Source of the DNA: Bog-473 sp036489775
GTDB taxonomy: Bacteria > Actinomycetota > Acidimicrobiia > Acidimicrobiales > RAAP-2
Length of the DNA stretch: 64,000 nucleotides
NCBI GenBank assembly: GCA_036489775.1
Contig: DASXFC010000051.1
Location: 28,809-92,808 of the forward strand
Direction: 5' to 3'
Under the pieces are notes generated by a model. That model searched no databases and was not told where the DNA came from. It was given only the letters and a program-made list of their open reading frames with translations. Made by a program: the position numbers and the translations under genes. How positions within the stretch are numbered: the first letter of the stretch is position 1; the number at the start of each line of letters is the position of its first letter. Shown piece after piece: positions 1-8,358 of this stretch.

Positions 1-776
1 TGTGCCGTTCGCAGGTCGACGACCTCACCGTGGTGGCCTACGGCGGTCCCGACGTCGGGCTGCTCTGTGCCACCGGCAAGGTGCGCAAGGTGGTCTGCGG
101 TTTCGTCACCCTCGATTCGATCGCGCTCGACCCCCACTGGCGCTCCGCCCGCCAGCACGGGCGGGTCGAGGTGATGGAGGTCGACGAGGGCATGTTCTTC
201 CTCGGCCTTCAAGCCGCCGCCTGGCGGGTGCCCTTCCTGCCCACCCGGGCCGGCCTGGGTTCCGACGTCCTCAGCATCAACCCCGACCTGCGCACCGTGC
301 GCTCGCCCTATGGAGCCGGCCATCCCAACCTGTCCCATGCCGACGACGCCGACATCGAGCTGGTGGCCATGCCGGCCCTGCATCTCGATGCCGCTTTCGT
401 CCACGTGAACCGGGCCGACCAGGCCGGGAACGGGCAGATCCTGGCGTCCGACCCCTTCTTCGACCAGCTGTTCCTGGGCGCGGCCGATCGCCGTTTCCTG
501 ACCACCGAGCGAGTGGTGGACAACGGCGCCCTGAGCGACGAGGGCCCGCTGGAGCGCATCGTCATCCACCGCATGCTGACCGACGGGGTGGCCGAGACCC
601 CTGGCGGCGCCCACTTCACCGCCAACCCGCCCGATTACGGGCGCGACGAAGTGTTCCAGAAGGAGTACGCCGCCTCGGCCGGCGATGCCGCCGAGTGGGA
701 GGCCTTCGCCCAGCGTTACGTCTTCGTCAGCGAGCCCGAGTACCGGGCCAACGTGGCGGCCCGGAGCGAGGCATGA
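1..776 (+). CDS. ipdA: IpdA-like CoA-transferase-family subunit alpha (5' partial)
   Basis: The reading frame is open from base 3, so the gene begins upstream of the window; about 258 residues are visible, against roughly 290 for the family. The segments LTVVAYGGPDVGLLCATGKV, PFLPTRAGLGSDV and GGAHFTANPPDYGRDE match what I remember of mycobacterial IpdA (Rv3551) closely. IpdA pairs with IpdB in a CoA-transferase-fold hydrolase that opens the last steroid ring (ring C) of the CoA thioester formed during cholesterol ring C/D breakdown in the cytoplasm. The stop overlaps the ipdB start (ATGA), so the two subunits are translationally coupled. The family call is strong; the exact substrate is inferred from context. 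Confidence 0.88.
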   Translation, partial: CRSQVDDLTVVAYGGPDVGLLCATGKVRKVVCGFVTLDSIALDPHWRSARQHGRVEVMEVDEGMFFLGLQAAAWRVPFLPTRAGLGSDVLSINPDLRTVRSPYGAGHPNLSHADDADIELVAMPALHLDAAFVHVNRADQAGNGQILASDPFFDQLFLGAADRRFLTTERVVDNGALSDEGPLERIVIHRMLTDGVAETPGGAHFTANPPDYGRDEVFQKEYAASAGDAAEWEAFAQRYVFVSEPEYRANVAARSEA

Positions 777-1540
777 GCGACCGCGGCGTGACCCGGGCCG
801 AGTTCTGCGTCATCGCCTGCGCCGACGCCTGGCGCGACGCCGGCGAGGTGATGGCCAGCCCCTTCGGCACCATTCCCGCCCTGGGTGCCCGCCTGGCCAA
901 GCGGACCTTCGCCCCGGACCTGGTGCTGACCGACGGCGAAGCCGCCCTCATGGTGGGCGCGCCGCCCATCAACGCTGCCACGGGCGAGCTGGTGCGCGAG
1001 GCGGCCATGCCCTATCGCAGCGTGTTCGACGTGGTGTGGTCGGGTCGCCGTCACATCATGATGATGGCCAGCCAGATCGACCGTAGCGGCAACCAGAACA
1101 TCTCGGCCATCGGCCCGCACGATCGGCCCAAGGTCCAACTGGTCGGCGTGCGCGGTGCACCGGGCAACTCGGTCAACCATCCGACCAGCTACTGGGTGCC
1201 CGACCACAATGTGCGCAGCTTCGTCGAGCAGGTCGACGTGGTCTGTGGGGTAGGCCCCGCCCGGGCCGCCGCGGCCGGCGCCGGCGCCTCCCGCTTCAAC
1301 GACATCCGCCTGGTCGTCTCCAACCTGGGCGTGTTCGACTTCGATTCGCCCGACCGCACTATGCGGCTGCGCTCGTACCACCCGGGCACCAACGTCGAGG
1401 AGATCGTGGCCGCCACCGGATTCGCGCTGCGCGTCCCCGACGACGTGGCCGAGACCCGCCTGCCCTCGCCGCTCGAACTCGAGCTGCTGCGCGACGAGCT
1501 CGATCCCCGCTCGCTGCGCGACCGCGAACTGAAGAGCTGA
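773..1540 (+). CDS. ipdB: IpdB-like CoA-transferase-family subunit beta
   Basis: This 255-residue protein is the usual length for the beta subunit. The ATG is chosen because it forms a 4-nt ATGA overlap with ipdA. The CoA-transferase fold is indicated by the GEAALMVGAPPIN and GNQNISAIG segments and by the NLGVFDF and LRSYHPGT segments near the C-terminus. With IpdA it should form the alpha/beta enzyme that cleaves the steroid-derived ring C/D acyl-CoA intermediate. It is followed 8 nt later by ipdC, giving the order ipdA-ipdB-ipdC known from mycobacterial steroid clusters. The assignment rests on recalled similarity plus synteny; no alignment was run. Confidence 0.87.
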   Translation: MSDRGVTRAEFCVIACADAWRDAGEVMASPFGTIPALGARLAKRTFAPDLVLTDGEAALMVGAPPINAATGELVREAAMPYRSVFDVVWSGRRHIMMMASQIDRSGNQNISAIGPHDRPKVQLVGVRGAPGNSVNHPTSYWVPDHNVRSFVEQVDVVCGVGPARAAAAGAGASRFNDIRLVVSNLGVFDFDSPDRTMRLRSYHPGTNVEEIVAATGFALRVPDDVAETRLPSPLELELLRDELDPRSLRDRELKS

Positions 1541-1548
1541 GCCGGTCC

Positions 1549-2616
1549 GTGCACCCCGCCCTCGACACCGAGCTGTGCCGACGGGTGGGGATCCGCTATC
1601 CCATCATCCAGACCGGCATGGGTTGGGTGGCCGGACCCCGCCTGGTCGCCGGCACCGCCAACGCCGGCGGGCTGGGCATCTTGGCCTCGGCCACCATGAC
1701 GTTGACCGAGCTGGACCGCGCCCTCGAGGAGGTGCGGGCCCGCACCAGCGCGCCCTTCGGGGTGAACCTGCGTACCGACGTGGCCGACGTGAGCGACCGC
1801 ATCGACCTCATGATCGAGCGGGGCGCCCGGGTGGCCAGCTTCGCCCAGGCCCCTAATCCCGCCCTGGTCACCCGCTGCAAGGAGGCCGGCCTCTTCGTGA
1901 TGCCCACGGTGGGCGCCAAACGCCACGCCGAGAAAGTGGCCGAGTGGGGCGTCGATGCCGTCATCGCCCAAGGCGGCGAAGGCGGTGGGCACACCGGGTC
2001 CGTCCCCACCTCGCTCCTGCTGCCCCAGGTGGTCGAGGCCGTGGGCGACCGGGTCCTGGTCATCGGGGCCGGCGGGTTCTACAGCGGGGCCGGGTTGGTG
2101 GCCGCCCTGGCCTACGGCGCCTCGGGCATCGCCATGGGCACCCGCTTCCTGCTCTCGGCCGAGAGCCGGGTTCCCGATGCGGTCAAGGCGGACTACCTCA
2201 AGACGCCGGTGACCGGCACCGTGGTGTCCACCAAGGTGGACGGCGCACCGCAACGGGTCATCCGCACCGATCTGGTCGACCACCTCGAGTCGCAGCACCT
2301 CTGGCGCGCCCTGCCCCGGGCCCTGCGCAGCGCGCAGGAATTCCGTCAGAGTTCGGGCGCCAGTTGGCTGGCGTTGTTGCGCGAAGGGCGCGCCATGCGC
2401 CAAGGCAACGAGTTGAGTTGGCCCCAGGTCTTGATGGCGGCCAACGCACCGGTCATGACCAAGGCCGCGCTGGTCGACGGTCGCACCGACGTCGGGGTCC
2501 TCCCCACCGGTCAAGTGGTCGGAGTGATCGACGGACTCCCCACCTGCGAGGAGATCATCAGCGGCATCGTCAATGAGGCCGACGCCGTGCTGCAGCGGTT
2601 ATCCGGCGCGAGCTGA
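1549..2616 (+). CDS. ipdC: IpdC-like nitronate monooxygenase family flavoprotein
   Basis: A 355-residue FMN-binding TIM-barrel protein of the 2-nitropropane dioxygenase/nitronate monooxygenase family. The motif QGGEGGGHTGS near residue 140 and the GAGGFYSGAGL phosphate-binding stretch are characteristic. Its position directly after ipdA-ipdB identifies it as the counterpart of IpdC (Rv3553), a flavin reductase acting on the steroid ring C/D CoA intermediate, and not a detoxifying nitronate oxidase. The GTG start lies 8 nt after the ipdB stop; an operon is evident. The gene ends 17 nt before the 3' end of the convergent HTH gene. Confidence 0.82.
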   Translation: MHPALDTELCRRVGIRYPIIQTGMGWVAGPRLVAGTANAGGLGILASATMTLTELDRALEEVRARTSAPFGVNLRTDVADVSDRIDLMIERGARVASFAQAPNPALVTRCKEAGLFVMPTVGAKRHAEKVAEWGVDAVIAQGGEGGGHTGSVPTSLLLPQVVEAVGDRVLVIGAGGFYSGAGLVAALAYGASGIAMGTRFLLSAESRVPDAVKADYLKTPVTGTVVSTKVDGAPQRVIRTDLVDHLESQHLWRALPRALRSAQEFRQSSGASWLALLREGRAMRQGNELSWPQVLMAANAPVMTKAALVDGRTDVGVLPTGQVVGVIDGLPTCEEIISGIVNEADAVLQRLSGAS

Positions 2617-2633
2617 CGCCCGCGCCGCCGCGA

Positions 2634-3071
2634 CTAGTTGTCGCTGTTCGATCCCTGCGCCACCCGTCGCAACAGGTTGGACACCCGCTGGTGGGTCACG
2701 CCGAAAAGGCTGGCGATACTCGGAATGCTCTGACCTTCGGCGCGCAGGGCCACTACGAGTGACCGGCGCAGGTACCCGCTGGCCTCGGATTGACGGCGCA
2801 GGATGGTGCTGACCAGCTGCACCGTGCCCGGATCGTCCTCGTCGCCGAGGATGGCCTTCCACTCCTGGCCGTTTTCGCGGGCCAGTCGGACCGACGCGAT
2901 GCGTTGGAAGAGCAGCCGCTCGCTCTCGGCGTTCTCACGCAACACGCCCTCCAGCTCATCCAGAGCGCGTAGCACCTCGTCGGTGCCGGTCTTTCCGCTC
3001 TGATCCGAAGTCACGTCCGCCCTTCCTCTCCCCTGAGAATCTCCGTGGCGCTCCATATCGGTGGCCAACAT
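2634..3071 (-). CDS. small helix-turn-helix protein, putative regulator
   Basis: A 145-residue hydrophilic protein I do not recognise as a named family. The C-terminal part reads as a helix-turn-helix: GQSIPSIASLFGVTHQRVSN is a typical sigma-70 region-4-like or MerR-like recognition helix. The N-terminal half is charged and likely helical (LDELEGVLRENAESERLLFQ). I chose ATG 3071 because GGAGGA lies just upstream on the minus strand; an in-frame ATG at 3056 is possible, and longer frames lack a ribosome site. It sits between two steroid-type operons, so it could regulate them, but that is inference only. Confidence 0.6.
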   Translation of the reverse strand: MLATDMERHGDSQGRGRADVTSDQSGKTGTDEVLRALDELEGVLRENAESERLLFQRIASVRLARENGQEWKAILGDEDDPGTVQLVSTILRRQSEASGYLRRSLVVALRAEGQSIPSIASLFGVTHQRVSNLLRRVAQGSNSDN

Positions 3072-3274
3072 GCTTCCTCCATTCGCGTGTTGTTGCGTCG
3101 GCGCGCCCAAAACCGCGGACGACCAACATGCGTGCCCCGATCCGACCAGCCTAAGCACTCACCAGCCTGATCGGGTGTCAGCCCTTGCAATACCCAGCGC
3201 TGGGGCGCTTCAATCCTCGCCACCTGGGCCCGGGACCACACACCAGGGGCGCGGTCCCGCTGTGAACTGGGACT

Positions 3275-4486
3275 TCAACGAGCCAGCAGCACCGACGAAC
3301 CGTGCCCGAACAGACCCTGATTGGCCGTCACGGCCACCCGCGCCGCATCGACCTGGTGTCCGGTCGCGGTCCCGCGCAGTTGCCAGGTGCACTCGCAGAC
3401 CTGGGCGATGGCTTGGGCCGGGATGGCCTCGCCGAAACAGGACAAGCCACCCGAGGGGTTGACCGGGATCCGGCCACCCAAGGAGGTGGCGCCGTCGCGC
3501 AGCAGCTTCTCGGCTTCACCCTCGCCGCATAATCCGATGTCCTCGTACCAGTCCAACTCGAGCGCCGAGGAGAGGTCGTAGACCTCGGCCAGGCTCAGGT
3601 CGTCCGGACCGATGCCCGCCTCGGCGTAGGCGGCGGCGGTGATCGAGGCCCGGAAGGTGGGTGCATCGAGCGCGTCGGCGCTCTGCGCCACTCCCGAGTC
3701 GGTGGAAAAGTTCGGCATCTCGATCACCGTGTTGGGGAAGCTCGGGGTCACCGTCGACACCGCGTTGATCGTCACCAAGGGTGCCGCGCCACCGGCGTGC
3801 TGACGGGCGAACTCCATGCTGGTGAGCACCAGTGCGGCACCGCCGTCGGAGGTGGCGCAGATCTCGAGCAGCCGCAGTGGGTCGGCCACCATCGGTGAGG
3901 CCAGCACTTCGTCCACCGTGACTTCGGTCCGGTAGCGCGCGTAGGGATTGGCCAAACCGTGGCGCGCGTTCTTCACCTTCACTTGCGCGAAGTCCTCTTC
4001 GGTGGCGCCGAAGCGATCCATGCGCCGGCGCGCGTAGAGCGCGAAGTAGGTCGGATTGGTCGCCCCCATCAGATGGAAACGCAACCAGTCGGGGTCGTCC
4101 TTGCGGTCGCCGCCGACCGGCGCGAAGAAACCCTTGGGCGTGGTGTCGGCCCCGACCACCAAGGCCACGTCGCACAGGCCGGCCAGGATCTGCGCCCGCG
4201 CGCTGGCGATGGCGGCGGCCCCCGAGGCACAGGCGGCGTAGACGCTGGAGACCCGGGCCCCGGTCCAGCCCAGGGCCTGGGCGAAGGTGGCGCCGGCTAT
4301 GAAGCCCGGGTAGCCGTTGCGGATGGTGTCAGCGCCCGACACGAACTGCACGTCGCGCCAGTGCAGCCCGGCGTCGGCCAGCGCGTCCTGCGCCGCCGCC
4401 ACCCCGTACTCGACGAAGGGACGGCCCCACTTGCCCCAGGGGTGCATCCCGGCTCCCAGCACGGCCACCCGGCGCTCGTCTGCCAT
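3275..4486 (-). CDS. thiolase-fold lipid-transfer protein (Ltp-type)
   Basis: A 403-residue thiolase-superfamily protein of the nonspecific lipid-transfer/thiolase type. The nucleophile loop VYAACASGAAAI carries the expected cysteine, and NPSGGLSCFGEA and NQGLFGHGSSVLL mark the C-terminal half. Such proteins act as acyl-CoA thiolases or as retro-aldolases on steroid side-chain CoA esters, often with an OB-fold (DUF35) partner. That partner is encoded immediately upstream on the same strand, with 3 nt between the genes, and a FadA6-type thiolase precedes that. The three-gene minus-strand operon runs opposite to ipdABC. Whether it is a thiolase or an aldolase cannot be decided from the sequence. 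Confidence 0.8.
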   Translation of the reverse strand: MADERRVAVLGAGMHPWGKWGRPFVEYGVAAAQDALADAGLHWRDVQFVSGADTIRNGYPGFIAGATFAQALGWTGARVSSVYAACASGAAAIASARAQILAGLCDVALVVGADTTPKGFFAPVGGDRKDDPDWLRFHLMGATNPTYFALYARRRMDRFGATEEDFAQVKVKNARHGLANPYARYRTEVTVDEVLASPMVADPLRLLEICATSDGGAALVLTSMEFARQHAGGAAPLVTINAVSTVTPSFPNTVIEMPNFSTDSGVAQSADALDAPTFRASITAAAYAEAGIGPDDLSLAEVYDLSSALELDWYEDIGLCGEGEAEKLLRDGATSLGGRIPVNPSGGLSCFGEAIPAQAIAQVCECTWQLRGTATGHQVDAARVAVTANQGLFGHGSSVLLAR

Positions 4487-4489
4487 TGC

Positions 4490-4933
4490 TCAGCCCTCCG
4501 CAGCCTGCGGCTGCCACTTCCAGACCACATACTCCTGGTCGTCATCGGCGTACAGCGTGTCAAGCACCAGTTCGACCCGGTCGCCGACGTGCAGGTCGCC
4601 GATGCTGACCCCGGGCACCACCTGGCCCATCACCACCAGCTTCTCGTCGGCCAGCTGCACCGCGGCCAGGCAGAACGGCACGTAGGGATCGGCCGCCACA
4701 TACGGCGGCGGCGGCTGGTAGCGGGCGTCGGTGTAGGACCAGATGGTCCCGCTGCGTGAGAGCTCCACCGTCTCGAACCCGGTACTGGCACAGTCGGGGT
4801 TCCGGCAGAACGACCGCTCGACCGGAAAGGCGTAGGTGCCACAGCCCACGCAGCGCGAACCGAGCAGCGCCGGCGGTCCGTCGTCACCCGAGGTGAACCA
4901 GCCCTCGACGGCCGGCACCCGCGCCGGGGCCAT
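4490..4933 (-). CDS. DUF35 zinc-ribbon/OB-fold protein, partner of thiolase
   Basis: A 147-residue protein with an N-terminal rubredoxin-like zinc ribbon (CVGCGTYAFP, then CRNPDCAS, about residues 28-50) followed by an OB-fold half (RSGTIWSYTDARYQPPPPY). This DUF35 architecture (ChsH2 C-terminal or Ltp-partner type) normally binds and activates a thiolase-like aldolase acting on acyl-CoA. Its start overlaps the stop of the upstream FadA6-like gene (TGATG), and its stop lies 3 nt before the Ltp-type thiolase, so the protein is very probably the cognate partner of that enzyme. The family call is firm; the substrate is inferred. Confidence 0.82.
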   Translation of the reverse strand: MAPARVPAVEGWFTSGDDGPPALLGSRCVGCGTYAFPVERSFCRNPDCASTGFETVELSRSGTIWSYTDARYQPPPPYVAADPYVPFCLAAVQLADEKLVVMGQVVPGVSIGDLHVGDRVELVLDTLYADDDQEYVVWKWQPQAAEG

Positions 4934-6111
4934 CAGCCCAGCCTCTCGATGATGGTGGCGTTGGCCTGGCCGCCGCCCTCGCACATGGTCTGGAGCCCGT
5001 AGCGGCCACCGGTGCGCTCGAGCTCGTTGAGCAAGGTGGCCATGAGCCGGGCGCCCGAGCACCCGGTCGGATGGCCGAGGGCGATGGCGCCCCCGTTGAC
5101 GTTGACCTTCTCCATGTCCGGCTGGAACTCGCGCTCCCAGGCCAGCACCACCGAGGCGAAGGCCTCGTTGATCTCGACCAGGTCGATGTCCTCCAGCGTC
5201 ATCTTGGCCTTGGCCAGCACCAGCTCGGTGGCCGGGATCACTGCCGTCAGCATGATCTGGGGATCGTTGGCCGCCACCGCGAACGTGTGGAAGCGAGCCC
5301 GGGGGCGCAGCCCCAACTCGTTGGCCCGCTCCTCGCTCATGATCAGCACGGCGGCCGCGCCGTCGGAGATCTGCGAGGAGGTCCCGGCCGTCACCGTCCC
5401 GGTCTCGGAGAAGGCGCCCTTCAAGCCGGCCAGCTTCTCCAGCGAGGTGTCCCGCCGGATGCCCTCGTCGTGCTCAAGCAATCCCTGCACCTCGGCCGCC
5501 CCGGGCACGTCGGGGTGGACCCGGGTCTCGAGGGCCACGATCTCGTTGGCGAAGCGGCCCTCGTCGGTGGCCCGGGCGGCTCGCTGGTGCGACACCAGGG
5601 CCAACTCGTCCATGTCCGCCCGGCTCACCTTCCAGCGGCGGGCGATCTCCTCGGCACACTCGCCCTGGTGGATCAGCTCGTAGCGGGACAGATAGAGCGG
5701 GCCGTAGGCCTCGCCGGGCCCGGGCTCGGTGGTGGACCCGATGGGCACCCGGCTCATCGACTCGATGCCGCCTCCGATGGCCACGTCCATGGCGCCGGCC
5801 ATGACGGCCTGGGCCGCGAAGTGGATGGCCTGCTGGGCCGATCCGCACTGCCGGTCGACCGTGGTGCCGGGCACCGATTCGGGGAAACCGGCGGCTAGGG
5901 CGGCGTTGCGGGCGATGTTCATGGCCTGCTCGCCCACGGTCATGGTGCAGCCCATGATCACGTCCTCCACCAGGGCCGGGTCCAGGTCGTTGCGGGCCAG
6001 GAGGGCGGCCAGGGGTTGCGCGGCCAGATCGGTGGCGTGCCAACCCGACAGGCGGCCGCCCCGGCGCCCCACCGGGGTGCGGACGGCATCGACGATCACG
6101 GCATTGGGCAT
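4933..6111 (-). CDS. fadA6: acetyl-CoA acetyltransferase (thiolase), FadA6-like
   Basis: A 392-residue classical thiolase with a complete catalytic set: nucleophile cysteine in VDRQCGSAQQAIHFAAQAV (about residue 90), NEAFA, the histidine in GGAIALGHPTGCSGAR and the second cysteine in CEGGGQANATIIERLG at the C-terminus. The wording around DRQCGSAQQAI and GGRYGLQTMCEGGG is very close to FadA6 (Rv3556c), the thiolase of steroid ring C/D degradation. It heads the minus-strand operon with the OB-fold protein and the Ltp-type thiolase. ATG 6111 gives the normal N-terminus (MPNAVIVDAVRTPVGRRGG); no good ribosome site is visible. A 17-bp palindrome lies just upstream. Confidence 0.86.
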   Translation of the reverse strand: MPNAVIVDAVRTPVGRRGGRLSGWHATDLAAQPLAALLARNDLDPALVEDVIMGCTMTVGEQAMNIARNAALAAGFPESVPGTTVDRQCGSAQQAIHFAAQAVMAGAMDVAIGGGIESMSRVPIGSTTEPGPGEAYGPLYLSRYELIHQGECAEEIARRWKVSRADMDELALVSHQRAARATDEGRFANEIVALETRVHPDVPGAAEVQGLLEHDEGIRRDTSLEKLAGLKGAFSETGTVTAGTSSQISDGAAAVLIMSEERANELGLRPRARFHTFAVAANDPQIMLTAVIPATELVLAKAKMTLEDIDLVEINEAFASVVLAWEREFQPDMEKVNVNGGAIALGHPTGCSGARLMATLLNELERTGGRYGLQTMCEGGGQANATIIERLG

Positions 6112-6122
6112 AGGAGAGCCAG

Positions 6123-6139
6123 TCTGACGCCGAATCAGA
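6123..6139. promoter_or_regulatory. short palindrome upstream of fadA6-like gene
   Basis: TCTGA, seven bases, then TCAGA forms a perfect 5-bp inverted repeat starting 12 nt upstream of the fadA6-like start codon, in the region between that operon and the divergent lipoprotein hydrolase. The position suits an operator for a dimeric regulator. It does not match the KstR2 consensus I remember, and a 5-bp arm can occur by chance. Confidence 0.3.
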
Positions 6140-6218
6140 TGGCACGCCAGACACCCGGGCCTGGGCCTCGGGCTCCTGGTGAGCCGAATGTGCATCCCCC
6201 GTCGGCCAACATAGGGGC

Positions 6219-7157
6219 GTGCGCCACCGCCTCCTCGCTGCGCTCGGGTGTGTGGGCGTCCTGGCCCTGGCGGCCAGCTGTTCCAGCGCGGGCTCGACCC
6301 CGCCGCCGCCGGCCGGGACCGGGGTGGTCCCCCAACTGTTCGGCGGCCAGTCGACCACCGTCACCTACTGCAACGGCGAGAAGGCGCGCATCACCGAGCC
6401 GCAGGACATCGAGGGCGGCGACCCGGTCGCCCTCTATGTCCACGGGGGATCCTGGGTCTCGGGCAACCTCGATACCGGTGGCTTCCTGATCAACGAGATC
6501 GGCCCTGCCCTCGAACGGGCCGGCTTCATCGTCATGAGCATCGACTACCGCCTGGGCCCCGGCACGCCCTGGCCGGCCCAGATCGATGACGTGAAATGCG
6601 CCGTCCGCTACCTGCGGGCCAACGCCAGCACCCTCAACGTCAACCCCGACGAGATCGGAGCCTGGGGCCAGAGCGCCGGCGGCCACCTGGTCTCCCTCCT
6701 GGGCACCGCCGGACCGTCGGCCGGCTGGGACGTCGGTGCCTACACCGACCAGTCGAGCAAGATCCAAGCCGTGGTCGACATGGCCGGGCCGAGCGACCTC
6801 CTCTCCATGGGCAGCCAGGGCGACAGCGGCATCGTCCAAGATTCGTTCATCTCGCTGCTCGGATCGATCGCGCCCCAGCGCCTGGGCGCCGCACTCAAGG
6901 CGGACAGCCCGGTCACCTACGTGGCCAAGGGCGACCCGCCCTTCCTCATCTTCCATTCGAACAACGATCAGATCGTCTACCCCCAGCAGTCGGACGAGCT
7001 GACCTGGGATCTGTCCGCCAACAACGTCCCCAACCAGTTGGTCATGGTGAACGGCGGTGGCCACGAGTTCGACGACCCGGGCGCCTCTCCCGATGAGGCG
7101 CAGATCACCGCCATGATCGTCAAGTTCTTCACCGAGCATCTGCACCCGCACCACTGA
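6219..7157 (+). CDS. alpha/beta-hydrolase lipoprotein (esterase/lipase type)
   Basis: A 312-residue protein with an N-terminal signal ending in a lipobox (LALAASC, about residues 15-21), so it is predicted to be anchored outside the membrane. It then shows the hormone-sensitive-lipase/carboxylesterase pattern: oxyanion loop HGGSW (about residue 76), nucleophile elbow GQSAGG, and a C-terminal HSNNDQIVYP...GGGHEFDD acid/histidine region. It would hydrolyse an ester or amide in the cell envelope, perhaps releasing a lipid or steroid ester for the catabolic genes around it; that link is inference. GTG 6219 gives the correct signal peptide. The gene is divergent from the fadA6-like operon. Confidence 0.82.
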   Translation: MRHRLLAALGCVGVLALAASCSSAGSTPPPPAGTGVVPQLFGGQSTTVTYCNGEKARITEPQDIEGGDPVALYVHGGSWVSGNLDTGGFLINEIGPALERAGFIVMSIDYRLGPGTPWPAQIDDVKCAVRYLRANASTLNVNPDEIGAWGQSAGGHLVSLLGTAGPSAGWDVGAYTDQSSKIQAVVDMAGPSDLLSMGSQGDSGIVQDSFISLLGSIAPQRLGAALKADSPVTYVAKGDPPFLIFHSNNDQIVYPQQSDELTWDLSANNVPNQLVMVNGGGHEFDDPGASPDEAQITAMIVKFFTEHLHPHH

Positions 7158-7212
7158 CCGCACGCTCCGGGCCTGGCGGCCGTCGCGCCGGTGTGCCAGA
7201 TTCGCAGCCGCC

Positions 7213-8358
7213 ATGGACCTGATCTTCAGCGAGGAGCACGAAGCCTTCCGGGCCGAGGCCCGGGCCTGGCTCTCGGCCCACGTGCCTGCCCGCCCCCTGC
7301 CCTCCCTCGATACGTCCGAGGGCTTCGAGCGCCACCGGGCCTGGGAGCGCACCATGTTCGAGGAGCGCTGGTCGGTCGTGAGCTGGCCGGTCGAATACGG
7401 CGGGCGGGACCTCGGCATCCTCGAATGGCTGGTCTTCGAGGAGGAGTACTACCGGGCCCGGGCCCCCAAGCGGGTCAGCCAGAACGGCATCTTCCTGCTC
7501 GCCCCCACCATGCTCGAGTACGGCAGCGCCGAGCAGAAGGCGCGCTACCTCCCTCCGATGGCCTCGGGCGAGGAAATCTGGTGCCAGGGCTGGTCCGAGC
7601 CCGACGCCGGCAGTGACCTGGCCGGCATCCGCTCGAGGGCCACCCGAAACCCGACCGACGACGGCTGGCTGCTCTCGGGGCAGAAGACGTGGGCCAGCCG
7701 CGGTGCGTTCGCCGACTGGTGCTTCGGCATCTTCCGCACCGACCCCGAAGCCGAGCGCCACCGTGGGCTGACCTACTTCCTCATCCCGATGGACGCGCCC
7801 GGCCTGACTGTGCGGCCCATCCCCCAGATCGACGGGGAGACCGGCTTCGCCGAGATCTTCTTCGACCAGGTCGAGGTGCCCGACGCCCAGGTGCTGGGTC
7901 AGGTCGGCGCGGGTTGGTCGGTGGCCATGGCCACCGCCGGTTCCGAACGCGGCCTCTCGCTGCGTTCGCCCGCTCGCTACACCGAAGCGGCTGGCCGCCT
8001 CCTCGACCTCTACGCCGGCTGCGGCGGACCACCATCGGTGACCGACGCCGTGGCCCAGGCCTACATGCAGGCCGAGGCCTACAAGTTGCACACCTACTGG
8101 ACCGCGACCAAGGTGCGCGCGGGCCACGCCGTCGGTGCCGAAGCCAGCTGCAACAAGATCTTCTGGTCCGAGACCGATGTGGCCATCCACCAGACCGCGC
8201 TCGATCTGCTCGGACCGGCGGCCGAGTTGCTCGAACACGGCACCCCGGGCGAATGGCTCGACGGCTATCTCTTCTCGCTGGCCGGGCCCATCTACGCCGG
8301 CACCAATGAGATCCAGCGCAACGTGGTGGCCGAGCGGCTGCTGGGGCTGCCGCGATGA
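7213..8358 (+). CDS. acyl-CoA dehydrogenase, subunit lacking canonical Glu
   Basis: A 381-residue acyl-CoA dehydrogenase with the FAD/substrate segments WCQGWSEPDAGSDLA (about residues 121-135) and GQKTWASRGAFADWCF. At the C-terminus, where many family members have IYEGTNEIQR, this protein reads IYAGTNEIQRN, so the usual catalytic-base glutamate position holds alanine. The next gene, overlapping by 4 nt, encodes a shorter acyl-CoA dehydrogenase. Mycobacterial steroid clusters make alpha2-beta2 enzymes from such pairs (FadE26-27, FadE28-29 and FadE31-32 types), so a heterotetramer is likely. Neighbouring ipd and fadA6 genes suggest a steroid-derived acyl-CoA substrate. Confidence 0.87.
   Translation: MDLIFSEEHEAFRAEARAWLSAHVPARPLPSLDTSEGFERHRAWERTMFEERWSVVSWPVEYGGRDLGILEWLVFEEEYYRARAPKRVSQNGIFLLAPTMLEYGSAEQKARYLPPMASGEEIWCQGWSEPDAGSDLAGIRSRATRNPTDDGWLLSGQKTWASRGAFADWCFGIFRTDPEAERHRGLTYFLIPMDAPGLTVRPIPQIDGETGFAEIFFDQVEVPDAQVLGQVGAGWSVAMATAGSERGLSLRSPARYTEAAGRLLDLYAGCGGPPSVTDAVAQAYMQAEAYKLHTYWTATKVRAGHAVGAEASCNKIFWSETDVAIHQTALDLLGPAAELLEHGTPGEWLDGYLFSLAGPIYAGTNEIQRNVVAERLLGLPR

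Noticed and set aside
2..775. Open frame giving an apparent N-terminal extension of IpdB
   Set aside because: It is the +1 frame of ipdA: Arg/Pro-rich with no family sequence, while the ipdA frame matches the family. IpdB starts at 773.
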